Positions 32,504 to 41,462 of a DNA stretch of 45,220 nt are shown here, one piece after another. Under the pieces are notes generated by a model. That model was not told where the DNA came from, ran no database searches, and saw only the letters and a list, made by a program, of their open reading frames with translations. The stretch comes from an uncultured Rikenellaceae bacterium (GTDB lineage: Bacteria > Bacteroidota > Bacteroidia > Bacteroidales > Rikenellaceae), in contig CASEGL010000010.1 in NCBI GenBank assembly GCA_949287525.1, positions 1-45,220 of the forward strand, read 5' to 3'. The position numbers were made by a program, and so were the translations under genes. The stretch's first letter is position 1. The number at the start of each line of letters is the position of its first letter.

Positions 32504-33172
32504 ATGAAACACACGGAACAAGAACTGGCGCTCATCCGCGATGCCGTCAGTCAGATGTGGGGGCTGGTGCTTTCCCAGCTCGAAAAAGCGAAACAGGCCT
32601 ACCTCAACAACGACGCCGAACTGGCGCGCGAGGTGTGCAGCCGCGAGAAGCGCGTCGATTCCTTCGAGTTGAAGATCGACAGCGACTGCGAGAACTACAT
32701 CGCCCTGTTCAGCCCCGTCGCCGTCGATCTGCGCCTGGTGCTGTCGCTCATCAAGATCTGCGGCACGCTCGAACGCATCGCCGACTTTGCCGACGGCATT
32801 GCCCGCCACGTCATCACCGGCGACTGCGAACAGCCCACCGACACGCTGAAAGAGGAGCTGCAGATCGCCTCCATGTTCGACACCGTCATCTCGATGCTGT
32901 CGGAGAGCTTCGTCGCACTCGAATCGGAAAACACGCGGCTGACCGGCAAGATCCTTGCCCAGGACGCCACGATCGACGCCATCTACCGCAATGCGATCCA
33001 CGTGCTGGCCGACTACATCCAACAGGATCCGAAACGCGCCGTCTGCGCCCTGCAGACGCTGCTGGTGCTGCGCAAGATCGAACGCATGGGCGACCACTGC
33101 AGCAACATCGTGGAGGAAATCGTCTTTTACATAGACGCCAAAATATTGAAGCACCGCAGAAACCAGGAATAA
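32504..33172 (+). CDS. phoU: Phosphate signalling regulator PhoU
   Basis: PhoU links the Pst transporter to the PhoR-type kinase and restrains phosphate uptake. I start it at the ATG at 32504 (MKHTEQELALIRDAV), giving 222 residues; an earlier in-frame ATG lies inside pstB. The two three-helix bundle repeats are visible, with metal-site motifs LRLVLSLIKICGTLERIADFAD and the second-half LLVLRKIERMGDHCSNIVEEIVFYIDA. The normal operon position after pstB supports the call. Confidence 0.95.
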   Translation: MKHTEQELALIRDAVSQMWGLVLSQLEKAKQAYLNNDAELAREVCSREKRVDSFELKIDSDCENYIALFSPVAVDLRLVLSLIKICGTLERIADFADGIARHVITGDCEQPTDTLKEELQIASMFDTVISMLSESFVALESENTRLTGKILAQDATIDAIYRNAIHVLADYIQQDPKRAVCALQTLLVLRKIERMGDHCSNIVEEIVFYIDAKILKHRRNQE

Positions 33173-33175
33173 TCC

Positions 33176-33183
33176 TATCTTTG
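33176..33183 (+). promoter_or_regulatory. Candidate internal -7 box for the two-component genes
   Basis: TATCTTTG matches the -7 consensus and lies in the 37-base gap after phoU, 26 bases before the response-regulator ATG. No -33 TTG is present at the usual distance. It may give basal expression of the regulator pair independent of the main promoter. Confidence 0.4.
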
Positions 33184-33209
33184 TAAGGTGCGATCTAACA
33201 ACCAGGCAA

Positions 33210-33914
33210 ATGGCAGCAAAAATCCTTATCGTGGATGACGAACAGGACATCTGCGAAATTCTCAGCTTCAACCTGGCCAACGAAGGCTACGAAGTGGACA
33301 CCGCCCAGTCGGCGGAGGAAGCCCTGGCCAAACTGTCGCCCGACCATGCCCTCATCCTGCTCGACGTCATGATGGGAGGCATGTCGGGCTACAAGATGGC
33401 CGAGCAGTTGCGAAAGGACGGCAACACGGTACCCGTCATCTTCCTCACCGCCCGCGACACCGAGAACGACATGCTCACCGGTTTCTCGGTCGGCGGCGAC
33501 GACTACATATCCAAACCATTCTCCATCAAGGAGGTGGCAGCCCGAGTGAAAGCCGTGCTGAAGCGGACGGCCCAGCGGGATCCGAACGCATCGGCAGCCG
33601 CTCCCTCCGCCGTGATGACCTTCGGCGATGTCGTCATCGACGCCGCCACGAAGGAGGTACGCATCGGCGACCGTCCCGTCGCACTGACGCGCACCGAGTT
33701 TGAACTGCTGACGACGCTGGCATCCAATCCCTCGCGCGTATTCAGCCGCGAGGATCTGATCGAGCGGATCTGGCAGGACACGCCCTTCGTCACGGAACGG
33801 ACCGTCGATGTCCACATCACCCGCCTGCGCAAGAAACTGGGCGAACGAGCCGGCCTGATCGCCAGCCGTTCGGGATACGGCTATCGTTTCAACACGGCTG
33901 CAGCATGCGAGTAA
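33210..33914 (+). CDS. phoB: OmpR/PhoB-family response regulator
   Basis: The 234-residue protein has a receiver domain with acidic pair DDE (9-11), phospho-acceptor Asp52 (LLDVMM), Thr80 and Lys102 (SKPFS). A winged-helix DNA-binding domain covers about 130-232 (RTEFELLTTLASNPSRVFSREDLIERIW and VDVHITRLRKKLG...IASRSGYGYRF). It probably activates the phosphate operon by binding the 11-base repeats upstream of the porin gene. It overlaps the kinase start by 10 bases. The name is assigned by family and operon context. Confidence 0.92.
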   Translation: MAAKILIVDDEQDICEILSFNLANEGYEVDTAQSAEEALAKLSPDHALILLDVMMGGMSGYKMAEQLRKDGNTVPVIFLTARDTENDMLTGFSVGGDDYISKPFSIKEVAARVKAVLKRTAQRDPNASAAAPSAVMTFGDVVIDAATKEVRIGDRPVALTRTEFELLTTLASNPSRVFSREDLIERIWQDTPFVTERTVDVHITRLRKKLGERAGLIASRSGYGYRFNTAAACE

Positions 33915-35659
33915 CCTATCAGAACCGGCTCACCCTCAGCTTTGTGGTGATCTTCGTGGTCTTCACCGCCTGCATCGTCTTCTTCGACCGGCGGCAGACC
34001 CGCTTCTACCGCACCGAAGCCCTTGAGGAACGTCTCGACGCCTATGCCGAGCTGATCCACACCGTCATTTCGCACGATCCCGCGCGCAGCGGGCTGTCCG
34101 ACACGCTGATGACCCTGCTGCCAGCCAACCTGCGCCTGACCTTCATCGACGCCGACGGCAATGTCGTCTACGACAATCTGGTCGATTCGCCCTCTTCGCT
34201 GGAAAACCACGCAGGACGTCCCGAGGTGCGCAAGGCGCGCCGTGTGGGAGCCGCCTACGACATCCGCACCTCCGCGACGACCAATCACCCCTATATCTAC
34301 TACGCCAAATACTTCGGCGACGAGTTCGTGCGGGTCGCACTGCCCTATGACATCGAGATCCGCCACTTCCTGAAGCCCGACAACGTCTCGCTGTACATCA
34401 TTCTGGGACTTTTCCTCATCGGTCTGCTCTTCATCCACTATGTGGGCGGACTCTTCGGCGGCGCGGTCAAACGGCTCCGCGACTTTGCCGAGACCGTCGC
34501 GGCAGACGGACATACCGTCGAACAGCAGCCCGCCTCGTTTCCGAACGACGAACTGGGTGACCTGGAAAGACGGATCATCGCCAACTACCGCCATCTGCAA
34601 GAAAAAGAACAAACGCTGGCTCACGAACGCGAAAAACTGCTGCTGCACGTACAGAGTTCGGCCGAAGGCATCTGCTTCTTCCGTGCCGACGCTACCGTGG
34701 AATTTTACAACGGGCTGTTCCTCCAGTACATGAACGCCATCGGAGGCGACATCCTCCCGAACGACCCGCATCTGCTCGACCTGCCCGCATTCGCTCCGGT
34801 CAAGGACTTCCGCAACTCCGCGCCGGAGAACACGACGCCCTGCTATGAGACGCGGCTCCAAGCCCAGGGACGCGAATTCCTGCTCAAGATCAACCTCTTC
34901 GAGGACGGCGGCTTCGAGATCGTTCTCAACGACATCACCCAGCAGGAGAAGACCAAACGGCTCAAACAGGAGATGACCGGCAACATTGCCCATGAACTGC
35001 GCACCCCGGTAACCAGCATCCGCGGCTACCTGGAGACCGTGCTGGAGACTTCGCTGCCGCCGGAAAAGGAACACGACTTCATCCGCAAGGCCTACCGCCA
35101 GACGCTCTCGCTCTCGGAACTGATCCGCGACATGAGCCTGCTGACCAAAATCGAAAACTCCGCCGATTCCTTCCACTTCGCCCAGGTGCGGCTCGACACC
35201 GTCATCGACCGCGTGGTCATGGAACTGGAGCCGGCCATGAACGAGAAACGGATCGTGCTGCACAACGAACTGCCGGCCGGCCTGACCGTCTCCGGAAACG
35301 AGAGTCTCATCTACTCTGTATTCCGCAATCTGACCGACAACGTCATCCACCACGCCGACAGCGGTGTCACCATCACCATTGCCCTGCGCGACCGCCGCGA
35401 CGGCTACCTCTACCTCTCCTTTGCCGACAACGGGCGGGGCATTGCCGAACCCGAAAAGCTGAACCGCCTCTTTGAACGTTTCTACCGCGTCGATGAAGGC
35501 CGCACCCGCGACAACGGAGGTTCGGGTCTGGGTCTCTCCATCGTCCGGAACATCATCTCGCTGCACAAAGGCACGATCACGGTCTGCTCGGGCCGCAACG
35601 GAGGGCTGGATTTTCTGTTCAGCCTGCCGGTCTACCAACGGCCCGATCCCGCAGCGTAG
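33905..35659 (+). CDS. phoR: PhoR-like sensor histidine kinase
   Basis: The 584-residue membrane kinase has a first helix at about 9-27, a periplasmic sensor region of about 130 residues, and a second helix at about 161-181 (NVSLYIILGLFLIGLLFIHYVGG). A HAMP-like segment follows, then a PAS-like region (about 245-345) and the dimerisation box IAHELRTPVTSIRGYLE with His363. The ATPase domain has N-box FRNLTDNVIHH, G1 DNGRGIAEPE and G2 NGGSGLGLSIVRN. It overlaps the response-regulator gene by 10 bases and ends the phosphate operon. PhoR identity is inferred from context; the periplasmic domain was not matched to a ligand. Confidence 0.92.
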   Translation: MRVTYQNRLTLSFVVIFVVFTACIVFFDRRQTRFYRTEALEERLDAYAELIHTVISHDPARSGLSDTLMTLLPANLRLTFIDADGNVVYDNLVDSPSSLENHAGRPEVRKARRVGAAYDIRTSATTNHPYIYYAKYFGDEFVRVALPYDIEIRHFLKPDNVSLYIILGLFLIGLLFIHYVGGLFGGAVKRLRDFAETVAADGHTVEQQPASFPNDELGDLERRIIANYRHLQEKEQTLAHEREKLLLHVQSSAEGICFFRADATVEFYNGLFLQYMNAIGGDILPNDPHLLDLPAFAPVKDFRNSAPENTTPCYETRLQAQGREFLLKINLFEDGGFEIVLNDITQQEKTKRLKQEMTGNIAHELRTPVTSIRGYLETVLETSLPPEKEHDFIRKAYRQTLSLSELIRDMSLLTKIENSADSFHFAQVRLDTVIDRVVMELEPAMNEKRIVLHNELPAGLTVSGNESLIYSVFRNLTDNVIHHADSGVTITIALRDRRDGYLYLSFADNGRGIAEPEKLNRLFERFYRVDEGRTRDNGGSGLGLSIVRNIISLHKGTITVCSGRNGGLDFLFSLPVYQRPDPAA

Positions 35660-35678
35660 CGCCGCAGCCCAAACATTC

Positions 35679-35716
35679 CACGGGGGAAGAATCGCACGAT
35701 CCTTCCCCCGTGCTTA
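35679..35716 (+). terminator. Terminator of the phosphate operon
   Basis: An 11-base perfect stem (35679-35689 with 35702-35712) with a 12-base loop follows the phoR stop by 19 bases. The downstream T content is modest (CTTATTCT). Confidence 0.65.
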
Positions 35717-36051
35717 TTCTAATCCGCCCGCGCCAATATCCTTTGCGCGGTCAAGCATCCTTTGTGCAGCCAAGGCGCTGCGCATGCTCCACACGCCCAC
35801 GCATTACACCTCCGTTCCACGGATCGCCCCTGACCTGCAGACACGCTCCGCCGCTTCTTTCCCTTCACGCCACGTCCCAACAGGCAACGCACAAACAAAC
35901 GGCAACACCGCCGCTGCAAGCCCTTTCCACCGCTAACCTTCCGCTGCCGGCACCCCTTGCATTGCACACAGATTGTCCGGCAATGGCGGCACTGCCGGTT
36001 CTCTTTTCTCGCTCCTCGCGCCGGACGCACGCCCGCCCCCACACGAAGGCA

Positions 36052-36087
36052 CAAAAAAAGGAGAGAACCCGAATGCGGATTCTCTCC
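36052..36087 (-). terminator. Terminator of the BACON/propeller lipoprotein gene
   Basis: On the minus strand a hairpin with stem GGAGAGAA/TTCTCTCC (36060-36067 with 36080-36087) is followed by eight T (36052-36059). This is a standard rho-independent terminator about 33 bases after the stop. Confidence 0.85.
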
Positions 36088-36119
36088 TCCAAGATTGTTG
36101 GTGCCAAATCAGCAGGTTG

Positions 36120-37517
36120 CTATTTCGCTACCGGACCGAGGAACCAGTTCCAAACGACCACCAGGCCGTTGTTATAGGTCGTAGCACCCCACACGATATT
36201 GTCAGCAGGCATATAGACGCCATAGCTCGAGGGGATGATCATACCGAACTTGCCGAGTACCCACTCGGACAGCGTGCCGAGGTTCTCACCGGTCTCCAGG
36301 TTTACGACGTAGCCATACGTGGTCTGGAAACTGGGGGTGCCGATCATACCGATGTTGCCGAAGACGGACAAACCCGAACCATCACCAAACTCCGTAAATA
36401 CGGTCGTCTTGCCCGTTTCCGTATTGAAGAAAGCAGGATATTTGCCCTCTACCTGCGTACCGGAAATCAGGTTGTCCTCATACTCCTTGTAGTAGGTACC
36501 GGCAATCCATTTGCCGCTTTCGCTGATGTTGTACTGTCCGCTCCAGGTAATCAGACCGTTCACCTGATCGCTCTCCTCATTGTACGCATAGACATCCTCT
36601 CCAGCCCATTTGCAGGTGGCGAAGCCGTCTGCAGCCGTCCAGTAGAGCATACCGAAGTCACGGTTGTCCCACGTCGAACCATAGATCACCGATGCGTCGG
36701 CAGAAATACCGCGCGCCAGTACCGACTCGGCCTGACCGCCGCGATAACCGCGATCCGGATAAGGCAGCTGCGAAGCTACGCCGTCCTGCCACAGCACAGG
36801 CACCTGATGATCGGCCAGCTGCGACCAGCCTACCCACGTCGTGTTGTCAGCAGCAACCTGCTGCATGGAAGGCATACCGCCTACCGCAGGAGCTTCCAGT
36901 TTTGTATAATCCCGCGTCGAGATGTCGAATACGACATCTTCGGCCGAAGTACTCAGGAACAGGATACCGTTGTCCGTGCAGGCCCATGCGCCGTTAATCA
37001 GCAATGCATCCCCTGCATACGGGCCGATTTCAGTACGGGTTTCGGTAGTAGTGTCGATAAATACGACATACGATACCGTCTGGTTGTTTTCTACCGCCGA
37101 ATAATATCCGCCGATATATTTACCGCTCGGCGAGATAACCGACGAAGCCAAATCGTTGTACAAGCGGAACATCCACTCTTTCGTATCGGCCGGCGACTGG
37201 GCGATCACAACATTTGTGGTAGCCGTACCGCAGGTAAGGCTGATCTGCGCATCGCGCAGGCTGCCCGAATTATTCTGACCGACAACGACATCGAAGGACG
37301 AAGTTGTCACATTGGCAACTTCGATCCAGGTAGCACCAGGACTTACCGTCCATTTTCCGGATGCCGACACGTTAATCGTTTTGGTGCCGCCATTGCCCTG
37401 GAAGGTATACATCTGAATATCTACCGCAATGGAATCGGAGGCATTCCGCTTACAACCGAAGCCGAAGGCACTCACGATCAACAAGCCAACCAAGCCTGCA
37501 AACAGTTTGTTTTTCAT
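36120..37517 (-). CDS. Lipoprotein with N-terminal BACON domain and propeller-like body
   Basis: The 465-residue lipoprotein has the signal MKNKLFAGLVGLLIVSAFGFGC with Cys22. One BACON domain covers about 32-110 (TFQGNGGTKTINVSASGKWTV...WIEV, ending VVIAQS). The rest, about 350 residues, has repeated motifs such as ISPSGKYIGGYYSA, ISADASVIYGSTWD, ISESGKWIAGTYY and IGTPSFQTTYGYVVN, suggesting a beta-propeller whose blades contain 'IS.sG.wI.G.y'. BACON domains are linked to surface carbohydrate or mucin-associated proteins in Bacteroidota. It has its own promoter and terminator. No enzyme motif is evident, so binding or structural roles are more likely. Confidence 0.82.
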   Translation of the reverse strand: MKNKLFAGLVGLLIVSAFGFGCKRNASDSIAVDIQMYTFQGNGGTKTINVSASGKWTVSPGATWIEVANVTTSSFDVVVGQNNSGSLRDAQISLTCGTATTNVVIAQSPADTKEWMFRLYNDLASSVISPSGKYIGGYYSAVENNQTVSYVVFIDTTTETRTEIGPYAGDALLINGAWACTDNGILFLSTSAEDVVFDISTRDYTKLEAPAVGGMPSMQQVAADNTTWVGWSQLADHQVPVLWQDGVASQLPYPDRGYRGGQAESVLARGISADASVIYGSTWDNRDFGMLYWTAADGFATCKWAGEDVYAYNEESDQVNGLITWSGQYNISESGKWIAGTYYKEYEDNLISGTQVEGKYPAFFNTETGKTTVFTEFGDGSGLSVFGNIGMIGTPSFQTTYGYVVNLETGENLGTLSEWVLGKFGMIIPSSYGVYMPADNIVWGATTYNNGLVVVWNWFLGPVAK

Positions 37518-37582
37518 ACGCTTAAATTTACTAAATAAAAATTAGGGTGTGTCTGCACGGATCTCTACAAGACCCGATTATG

Positions 37583-37612
37583 CAAGTATATCAATAATAA
37601 CCGGATCAGCAA
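37583..37612 (-). promoter_or_regulatory. Promoter of the lipoprotein gene ending at 36120
   Basis: On the minus strand TTG at 37610-37612 and TATACTTG at 37583-37590 are separated by 19 bases. The -7 box differs from the consensus at one position. The leader would be about 60 bases. Confidence 0.5.
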
Positions 37613-37670
37613 TCTTTCCTACCGAATTTATTACATCTCGATATGCTGCCACTGCAAGGGGAGGCATGAC

Positions 37671-37708
37671 AAAAAACAGGAGAGAATCCCGACAGGGGTT
37701 CTCTCCTG
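37671..37708 (-). terminator. Terminator of the lipoprotein gene ending at 37730
   Basis: A perfect 14-base stem (37677-37690 with 37695-37708) with a GACA loop is followed on the minus strand by six T (37671-37676). Its core resembles the terminator at 36060. Confidence 0.9.
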
Positions 37709-37729
37709 CATCTTTTCAGTGGAGTCAGG

Positions 37730-39238
37730 TTATTCTGCGATGAACTCGTGCATAACCACTTCACCCCAACCGCCTTCACGCGGACCGTTGGCATTCATCG
37801 GAGCAATAGCGATGTAGTACTTCTCGCCTTTGATTACATCGGTGCCCGTATAGGTGATCGGACCCGATTCCGGTTCATCGTAGATGAACAGCGAAGACTC
37901 TACAATCTTGGAGCGGATAGTCAGTTTAGCGCTCTCCTCACCGTTGGCCTCAACTTCGTCATCATAAGTTGTACCCTTAACAATCTCATAATAGTAAGCA
38001 CGAACGGCGTCACCGGTGTAGCTGATATCGAATGCAAGGTCACCGGCAATTTTCTTGGTTACATTAACCGTGAAGTCGGAAGCCTCCGGAGTGGGCAGCG
38101 ACGTATTCAGAGCCGGCGTCGTGAAGACCTCTTTGCGTACGTTCACCGGTTCGAACATCTCGTTGTAGCAGAGAACGTAAACCTCTACCGTCTGTTCGAG
38201 TTCCATGTTGGTCGTGTAAGGCGTAGCCTCCAGCGCTTCACCGATAGCGGAGAAGGTCAGGAAGTCTGGGTTGGCAACACTGTTCTGCTTGATAGCCTCC
38301 GGCGAGTTGTTGTCAGCCCAGCCGCTCAGCATCGTCAGGTAGTCGCCTTTGTAGTTGTACGGACCGTAAATTACATCGTCGTAATCCTGGCCGAAAGAGT
38401 TCTGCCACAGAGCTACACGCGAGCAGAGATCGTTCGGGGTAACCGTATAGTGCTGCATGAAGAAGTCCATTTCGCCGGCCTCGATGGTGTAGTTCGGAAC
38501 CGAGTTCTCGTCAGCCGTCGTAAAGTCAATCGTGATGATGTCGGTCGTACCGCCGCTGCGATCCAGTGCCTTGAAGTAGAACACATAGTCCGTTGCGGGT
38601 TCGAGAGCGTAGGAAGTGCCATCGCTGTCGAGACGGAAGTTGTTGATGTAGTTATCGTAAACATCCGATACCGTTACCGTTCCGGGCAGAATATCACCGT
38701 CGAAGTCAGCCAGGTCGGTCTCCTTGTCAGCAGCCAGACCGAATGCGAAAGCGTAGCTGTAATAGTCGTTCGTGCAGGTGATGTGGAAACCGGCGGTAAC
38801 GTCGCTTACATACTGAAGTTCGACTTTAACGTCATCGGTAGCCGAGTTGAAACCACGAGCGCTGAGCGGGCCTGCATTGCCGGCTGCGTCATAAGCACGG
38901 GCATATACCACATAATAGGTATCCGGATCGATATCGGTAGTCCACGCCACCGTTTTGGCTGCGAAATCGGGATCGCTGTTCAGAACGGTCTGAATGCTCA
39001 GCAGGCTTCCGTCGAGGAATGCGGACTCGTCGCTCTGCAAGCCGAGTGCATACTCGAATTTGGAAGCGCCTTCGCTCGGAAGAAGCGTAGCCGTCACCTT
39101 GTCCAGCGAGATCTCGCCCATTTCGATCGACACGATCGGACGCTGGCTAACAGTCGTGGGGTTTTTTTGACATGCCGTTGCCAATGCTCCCAATGCAATG
39201 ACAGCACAGAAACACGATTGGAACAATAATTTTTTCAT
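37730..39238 (-). CDS. Surface lipoprotein with fibronectin-III-like repeats
   Basis: The 502-residue protein has a lipoprotein signal MKKLLFQSCFCAVIALGALATAC with Cys23. The mature part shows repeated Fn3-like patterns. The clearest are DIDPDTYYVVYARAYDAAGNAGP, LEPATDYVFYFKALDRSGG...TIDFTTA and LEQTVEVYVLCYNEMFEPV...EVFTTP, with a further one near the C terminus (IKGEKYYIAIAPMNANG). I do not see a BACON domain here, unlike its neighbours. It may be an adhesin or surface assembly component; the function is unknown. It is separately transcribed, with a promoter at 39356-39385. Confidence 0.8.
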   Translation of the reverse strand: MKKLLFQSCFCAVIALGALATACQKNPTTVSQRPIVSIEMGEISLDKVTATLLPSEGASKFEYALGLQSDESAFLDGSLLSIQTVLNSDPDFAAKTVAWTTDIDPDTYYVVYARAYDAAGNAGPLSARGFNSATDDVKVELQYVSDVTAGFHITCTNDYYSYAFAFGLAADKETDLADFDGDILPGTVTVSDVYDNYINNFRLDSDGTSYALEPATDYVFYFKALDRSGGTTDIITIDFTTADENSVPNYTIEAGEMDFFMQHYTVTPNDLCSRVALWQNSFGQDYDDVIYGPYNYKGDYLTMLSGWADNNSPEAIKQNSVANPDFLTFSAIGEALEATPYTTNMELEQTVEVYVLCYNEMFEPVNVRKEVFTTPALNTSLPTPEASDFTVNVTKKIAGDLAFDISYTGDAVRAYYYEIVKGTTYDDEVEANGEESAKLTIRSKIVESSLFIYDEPESGPITYTGTDVIKGEKYYIAIAPMNANGPREGGWGEVVMHEFIAE

Positions 39239-39355
39239 TGTCTTAAAATACTTTTGTTTGGTTATCTTAGGATTAAATCTTCTTTATCCTATACAGTTCG
39301 GGTTTGTTCTCCGCGTTAGGAGAAGTTCACACACCCCCCCTAACGTTGGATATTA

Positions 39356-39385
39356 CAAATATATCCACTTTAAATTGAAAAACAA
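39356..39385 (-). promoter_or_regulatory. Promoter of the Fn3-like lipoprotein gene
   Basis: On the minus strand TTG at 39383-39385 and TATATTTG at 39356-39363 are separated by 19 bases, matching the -33/-7 pattern. The leader is about 110 bases. Confidence 0.7.
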
Positions 39386-39591
39386 TACTTCCTACCCTAA
39401 ATTTTGTGTTCAGGCATGAAGATTCCCGCTCCGGCATGGACAATTTGCCGGAGTTTTTCTGTTTTAAACGCATGCTTCGCTGCAGTTATTGCGGAACATC
39501 CCGTTTGCACTGCATCTGTTTCGATCAGGGTGCGGCATGCCGCCACCGCAAACCCCGCCGATCCCGGCACAAAGCCCGCTCCGCACAAAGC

Positions 39592-39629
39592 AACAGGTGT
39601 TCCGCGCAGTATTGCGCGGAACACCTGTT
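39592..39629 (-). terminator. Hairpin after the BACON lipoprotein gene ending at 39651
   Basis: A perfect 16-base stem (39592-39607 with 39614-39629) with a 6-base loop lies 21 bases after the stop. The T-tract on the minus strand is weak, so it may act partly as an mRNA end stabiliser. Confidence 0.75.
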
Positions 39630-39650
39630 ATCATAACGACAGACTGCCGA

Positions 39651-41252
39651 TTACAACTCCGGATCAACGACCGGATCATCGAAGCCGTCGTCTACACCGG
39701 AACCATCGTTGTCCCAATCGCTAGGTTCACGCATGCCCTGCTCCCGGAGTTCAGACAGCGTACCTTCCCAGGAACCCGTAATGGTGTGACCCATGTCATC
39801 GGTCAGATTGAACTTAATAATATAGCTGTTCTCACCGGTATTCTGAGTCGTGATCGTACCGAACAGCGGAGCCGCTTCGGTCAATACATCATTCTCGTAT
39901 TTCTGAATCCAAGCGCTGGCATTAATACCGCCGTTATCTCCCTGTGCGAAAGTAAACGGTTCGTATTTAACACCATACTCAGACACGCGTACGACTCCTT
40001 TGTACTCACCATCCTGCAGCGTATAGGAATAATTCTTCTCATCCTCATCGAAAGGTATTGCCGGTGCCTGCAGCGTAAAGCGAACTAACGTTCCCGTACC
40101 GACATAGTTGCCCCAAACATTGTATTCGAGATCTTCCGTCATGAACGTAAAGGCCCAGGGAGAGGTAACCATCGCTTCCGGATCGTTATAAGGCGTCACA
40201 TAGGCCTTGACATCCGAGAAAGCAGGCAGCTCCACATCGCCCGTCAGCGTACTCAGACCCTCTTTACCGGCCTCCTGAGTGATCTCCTCGCGAACGGGGG
40301 TTGCCGACTCGCCTTCAGCCGTTGCCTCGAGTACGAGATAAGCCTTGCGAGCGACCAGCGTCATATTGTTGTCTGCCGACACTTCAACATAGAACTGGGT
40401 GCCATCCGAACCATAAGGCCTCTGACGCACATGAGCCCACTCGCATTCAGTGCCATCCTCGTTCTCGATACGGGCGCCGAACTCCGTCAGACCGGTCAGC
40501 GTAACTTTAGCCTGTTTCGAAGCAGTCTCATCCCATCTGAAGTTCAACGGGAAAAACACCGTCAGTTCGATTTTACCGGTAGCGCCGGCCTCCTGCGAAA
40601 CGGAGATCTTCTTGGGAGCGATATTCTCGTTCTCGGCAGCAACGGTCAGCATAATACTGCGGCTCACCGTATCGTCATTCAACGCAGCCCCCAGGGTAAC
40701 CTCGCCGGTCTCGACATTGACGTCGATCGTCAGCCAGTCACACTCGGCATCGGGAGTTACCGTGAAGGGGAGTTTCTCATCCGTTCCTTCAAACGTAACG
40801 GTAATAACTTCCTGTCCGCCTGCACCGGGGAGCTTGGCCGAGTTGGAACTCAGCTTCATGGTGACATCGGTCGGTTCACTTTCACCATCCTTGGCAGCCT
40901 GCTTGATCGTTACGGTCTGCGCCTCGACGCTGTCATTGGCAACCGGAGCCACCTGAATCTGTGCGGTACGCTCCGTCTCGGCCGTATTGTCGGTAACCGA
41001 AACGGTGATCGTGGAGTTCTCCTCGTCCGGAGTTACGGTTACCCAATCGGCATCTTCACCCGTAATGACTTCCCACTCCACATTTTCGGCAGTCACCGTT
41101 ACCGTCTGGGCGGCAGCGGCTGTTGCCTCGAAATTCAGTGCCAGCGGCGACACTTCCAATTTGTAAGTCGTCGTTTTCGCCGGCTCCTTCTCGCATCCCA
41201 GCACAGCAACAGCAGCAGCGCAAAGGATCAATGGATAAAACAGTTTTTTCAT
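39651..41252 (-). CDS. Triple-BACON lipoprotein with shared C-terminal domain
   Basis: The 533-residue lipoprotein has the signal MKKLFYPLILCAAAVAVLGC with Cys20, followed by EKEP. Two clear BACON domains (about 32-117 and 130-215, each ending in TIKQA or SVSQEAG) are followed by a third, more divergent one to about residue 320. The C-terminal ~200 residues form a domain shared with the two neighbouring paralogues: AYVTPYNDPEA, WGNYVGTGTLVRFTLQAP, YSYTLQDGEYKGV, TEAAPLFGTI and DDMGHTITGSWEGTL. It has its own promoter with an adjoining 20-base palindrome, and its own terminator. Surface display and glycan or host contact are inferred from BACON domains; the partner is unknown. Confidence 0.82.
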   Translation of the reverse strand: MKKLFYPLILCAAAVAVLGCEKEPAKTTTYKLEVSPLALNFEATAAAAQTVTVTAENVEWEVITGEDADWVTVTPDEENSTITVSVTDNTAETERTAQIQVAPVANDSVEAQTVTIKQAAKDGESEPTDVTMKLSSNSAKLPGAGGQEVITVTFEGTDEKLPFTVTPDAECDWLTIDVNVETGEVTLGAALNDDTVSRSIMLTVAAENENIAPKKISVSQEAGATGKIELTVFFPLNFRWDETASKQAKVTLTGLTEFGARIENEDGTECEWAHVRQRPYGSDGTQFYVEVSADNNMTLVARKAYLVLEATAEGESATPVREEITQEAGKEGLSTLTGDVELPAFSDVKAYVTPYNDPEAMVTSPWAFTFMTEDLEYNVWGNYVGTGTLVRFTLQAPAIPFDEDEKNYSYTLQDGEYKGVVRVSEYGVKYEPFTFAQGDNGGINASAWIQKYENDVLTEAAPLFGTITTQNTGENSYIIKFNLTDDMGHTITGSWEGTLSELREQGMREPSDWDNDGSGVDDGFDDPVVDPEL

Positions 41253-41307
41253 AGTATGATAAGTAAGTGTGTTAAGGTACGTGATGGAATATATTCATAT
41301 GCCATTA

Positions 41308-41341
41308 CAAATATAACACAGAAATCGAATTAATTCGATTT
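41308..41341 (-). promoter_or_regulatory. Promoter with a 20-base palindrome
   Basis: On the minus strand a TATATTTG -7 box (41308-41315) lies 6 bases downstream of a perfect palindrome, AAATCGAATT-AATTCGATTT (41322-41341). The palindrome occupies the place where -33 would be, and no TTG is present. It is a candidate activator or repressor site for the BACON lipoprotein gene that starts at 41252. Confidence 0.6.
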
Positions 41342-41408
41342 TGCCTCCATAAAAAATTGCACGCTCTCCACATGTCTTGCTGCAGACGGGCGGCTGCATG
41401 CCAATGAG

Positions 41409-41440
41409 AAACGGACGACAAGATGCCCTACCGTCCGTTT
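41409..41440 (-). terminator. Hairpin after the BACON lipoprotein gene ending at 41463
   Basis: A 9-base stem (41409-41417 with 41432-41440) with a 14-base loop lies 22 bases after the stop. The T-tract on the minus strand is weak. Confidence 0.5.
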
Positions 41441-41462
41441 TTCATGCCAACTCGTATCTTAC

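Larger units (their letters stand above)
35660..36119. other. Intergenic region between the phosphate operon and the lipoprotein cluster
   Basis: No gene is supported. It holds the hairpin after phoR (35679-35712), a short repeat of ATCCTTTG sequence (near 35738 and 35756) and the minus-strand terminator of the first lipoprotein gene (36052-36087). The small open frames here lack protein-like content. Confidence 0.6.
39239..39650. other. Intergenic region between lipoprotein genes
   Basis: No gene is supported. It contains the promoter of the Fn3-like lipoprotein (39356-39385), a leader of about 110 bases including a run of seven C (near 39335), and the terminator hairpin of the next gene (39592-39629). 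The open frames across 39397-39724 overlap the hairpin and look like shadows. Confidence 0.6.

Noticed and set aside
39397..39724. Several small open frames on both strands between lipoprotein genes
   Set aside because: They cross a perfect 16-base-pair hairpin and the end of a real gene, and lack signals or homology.
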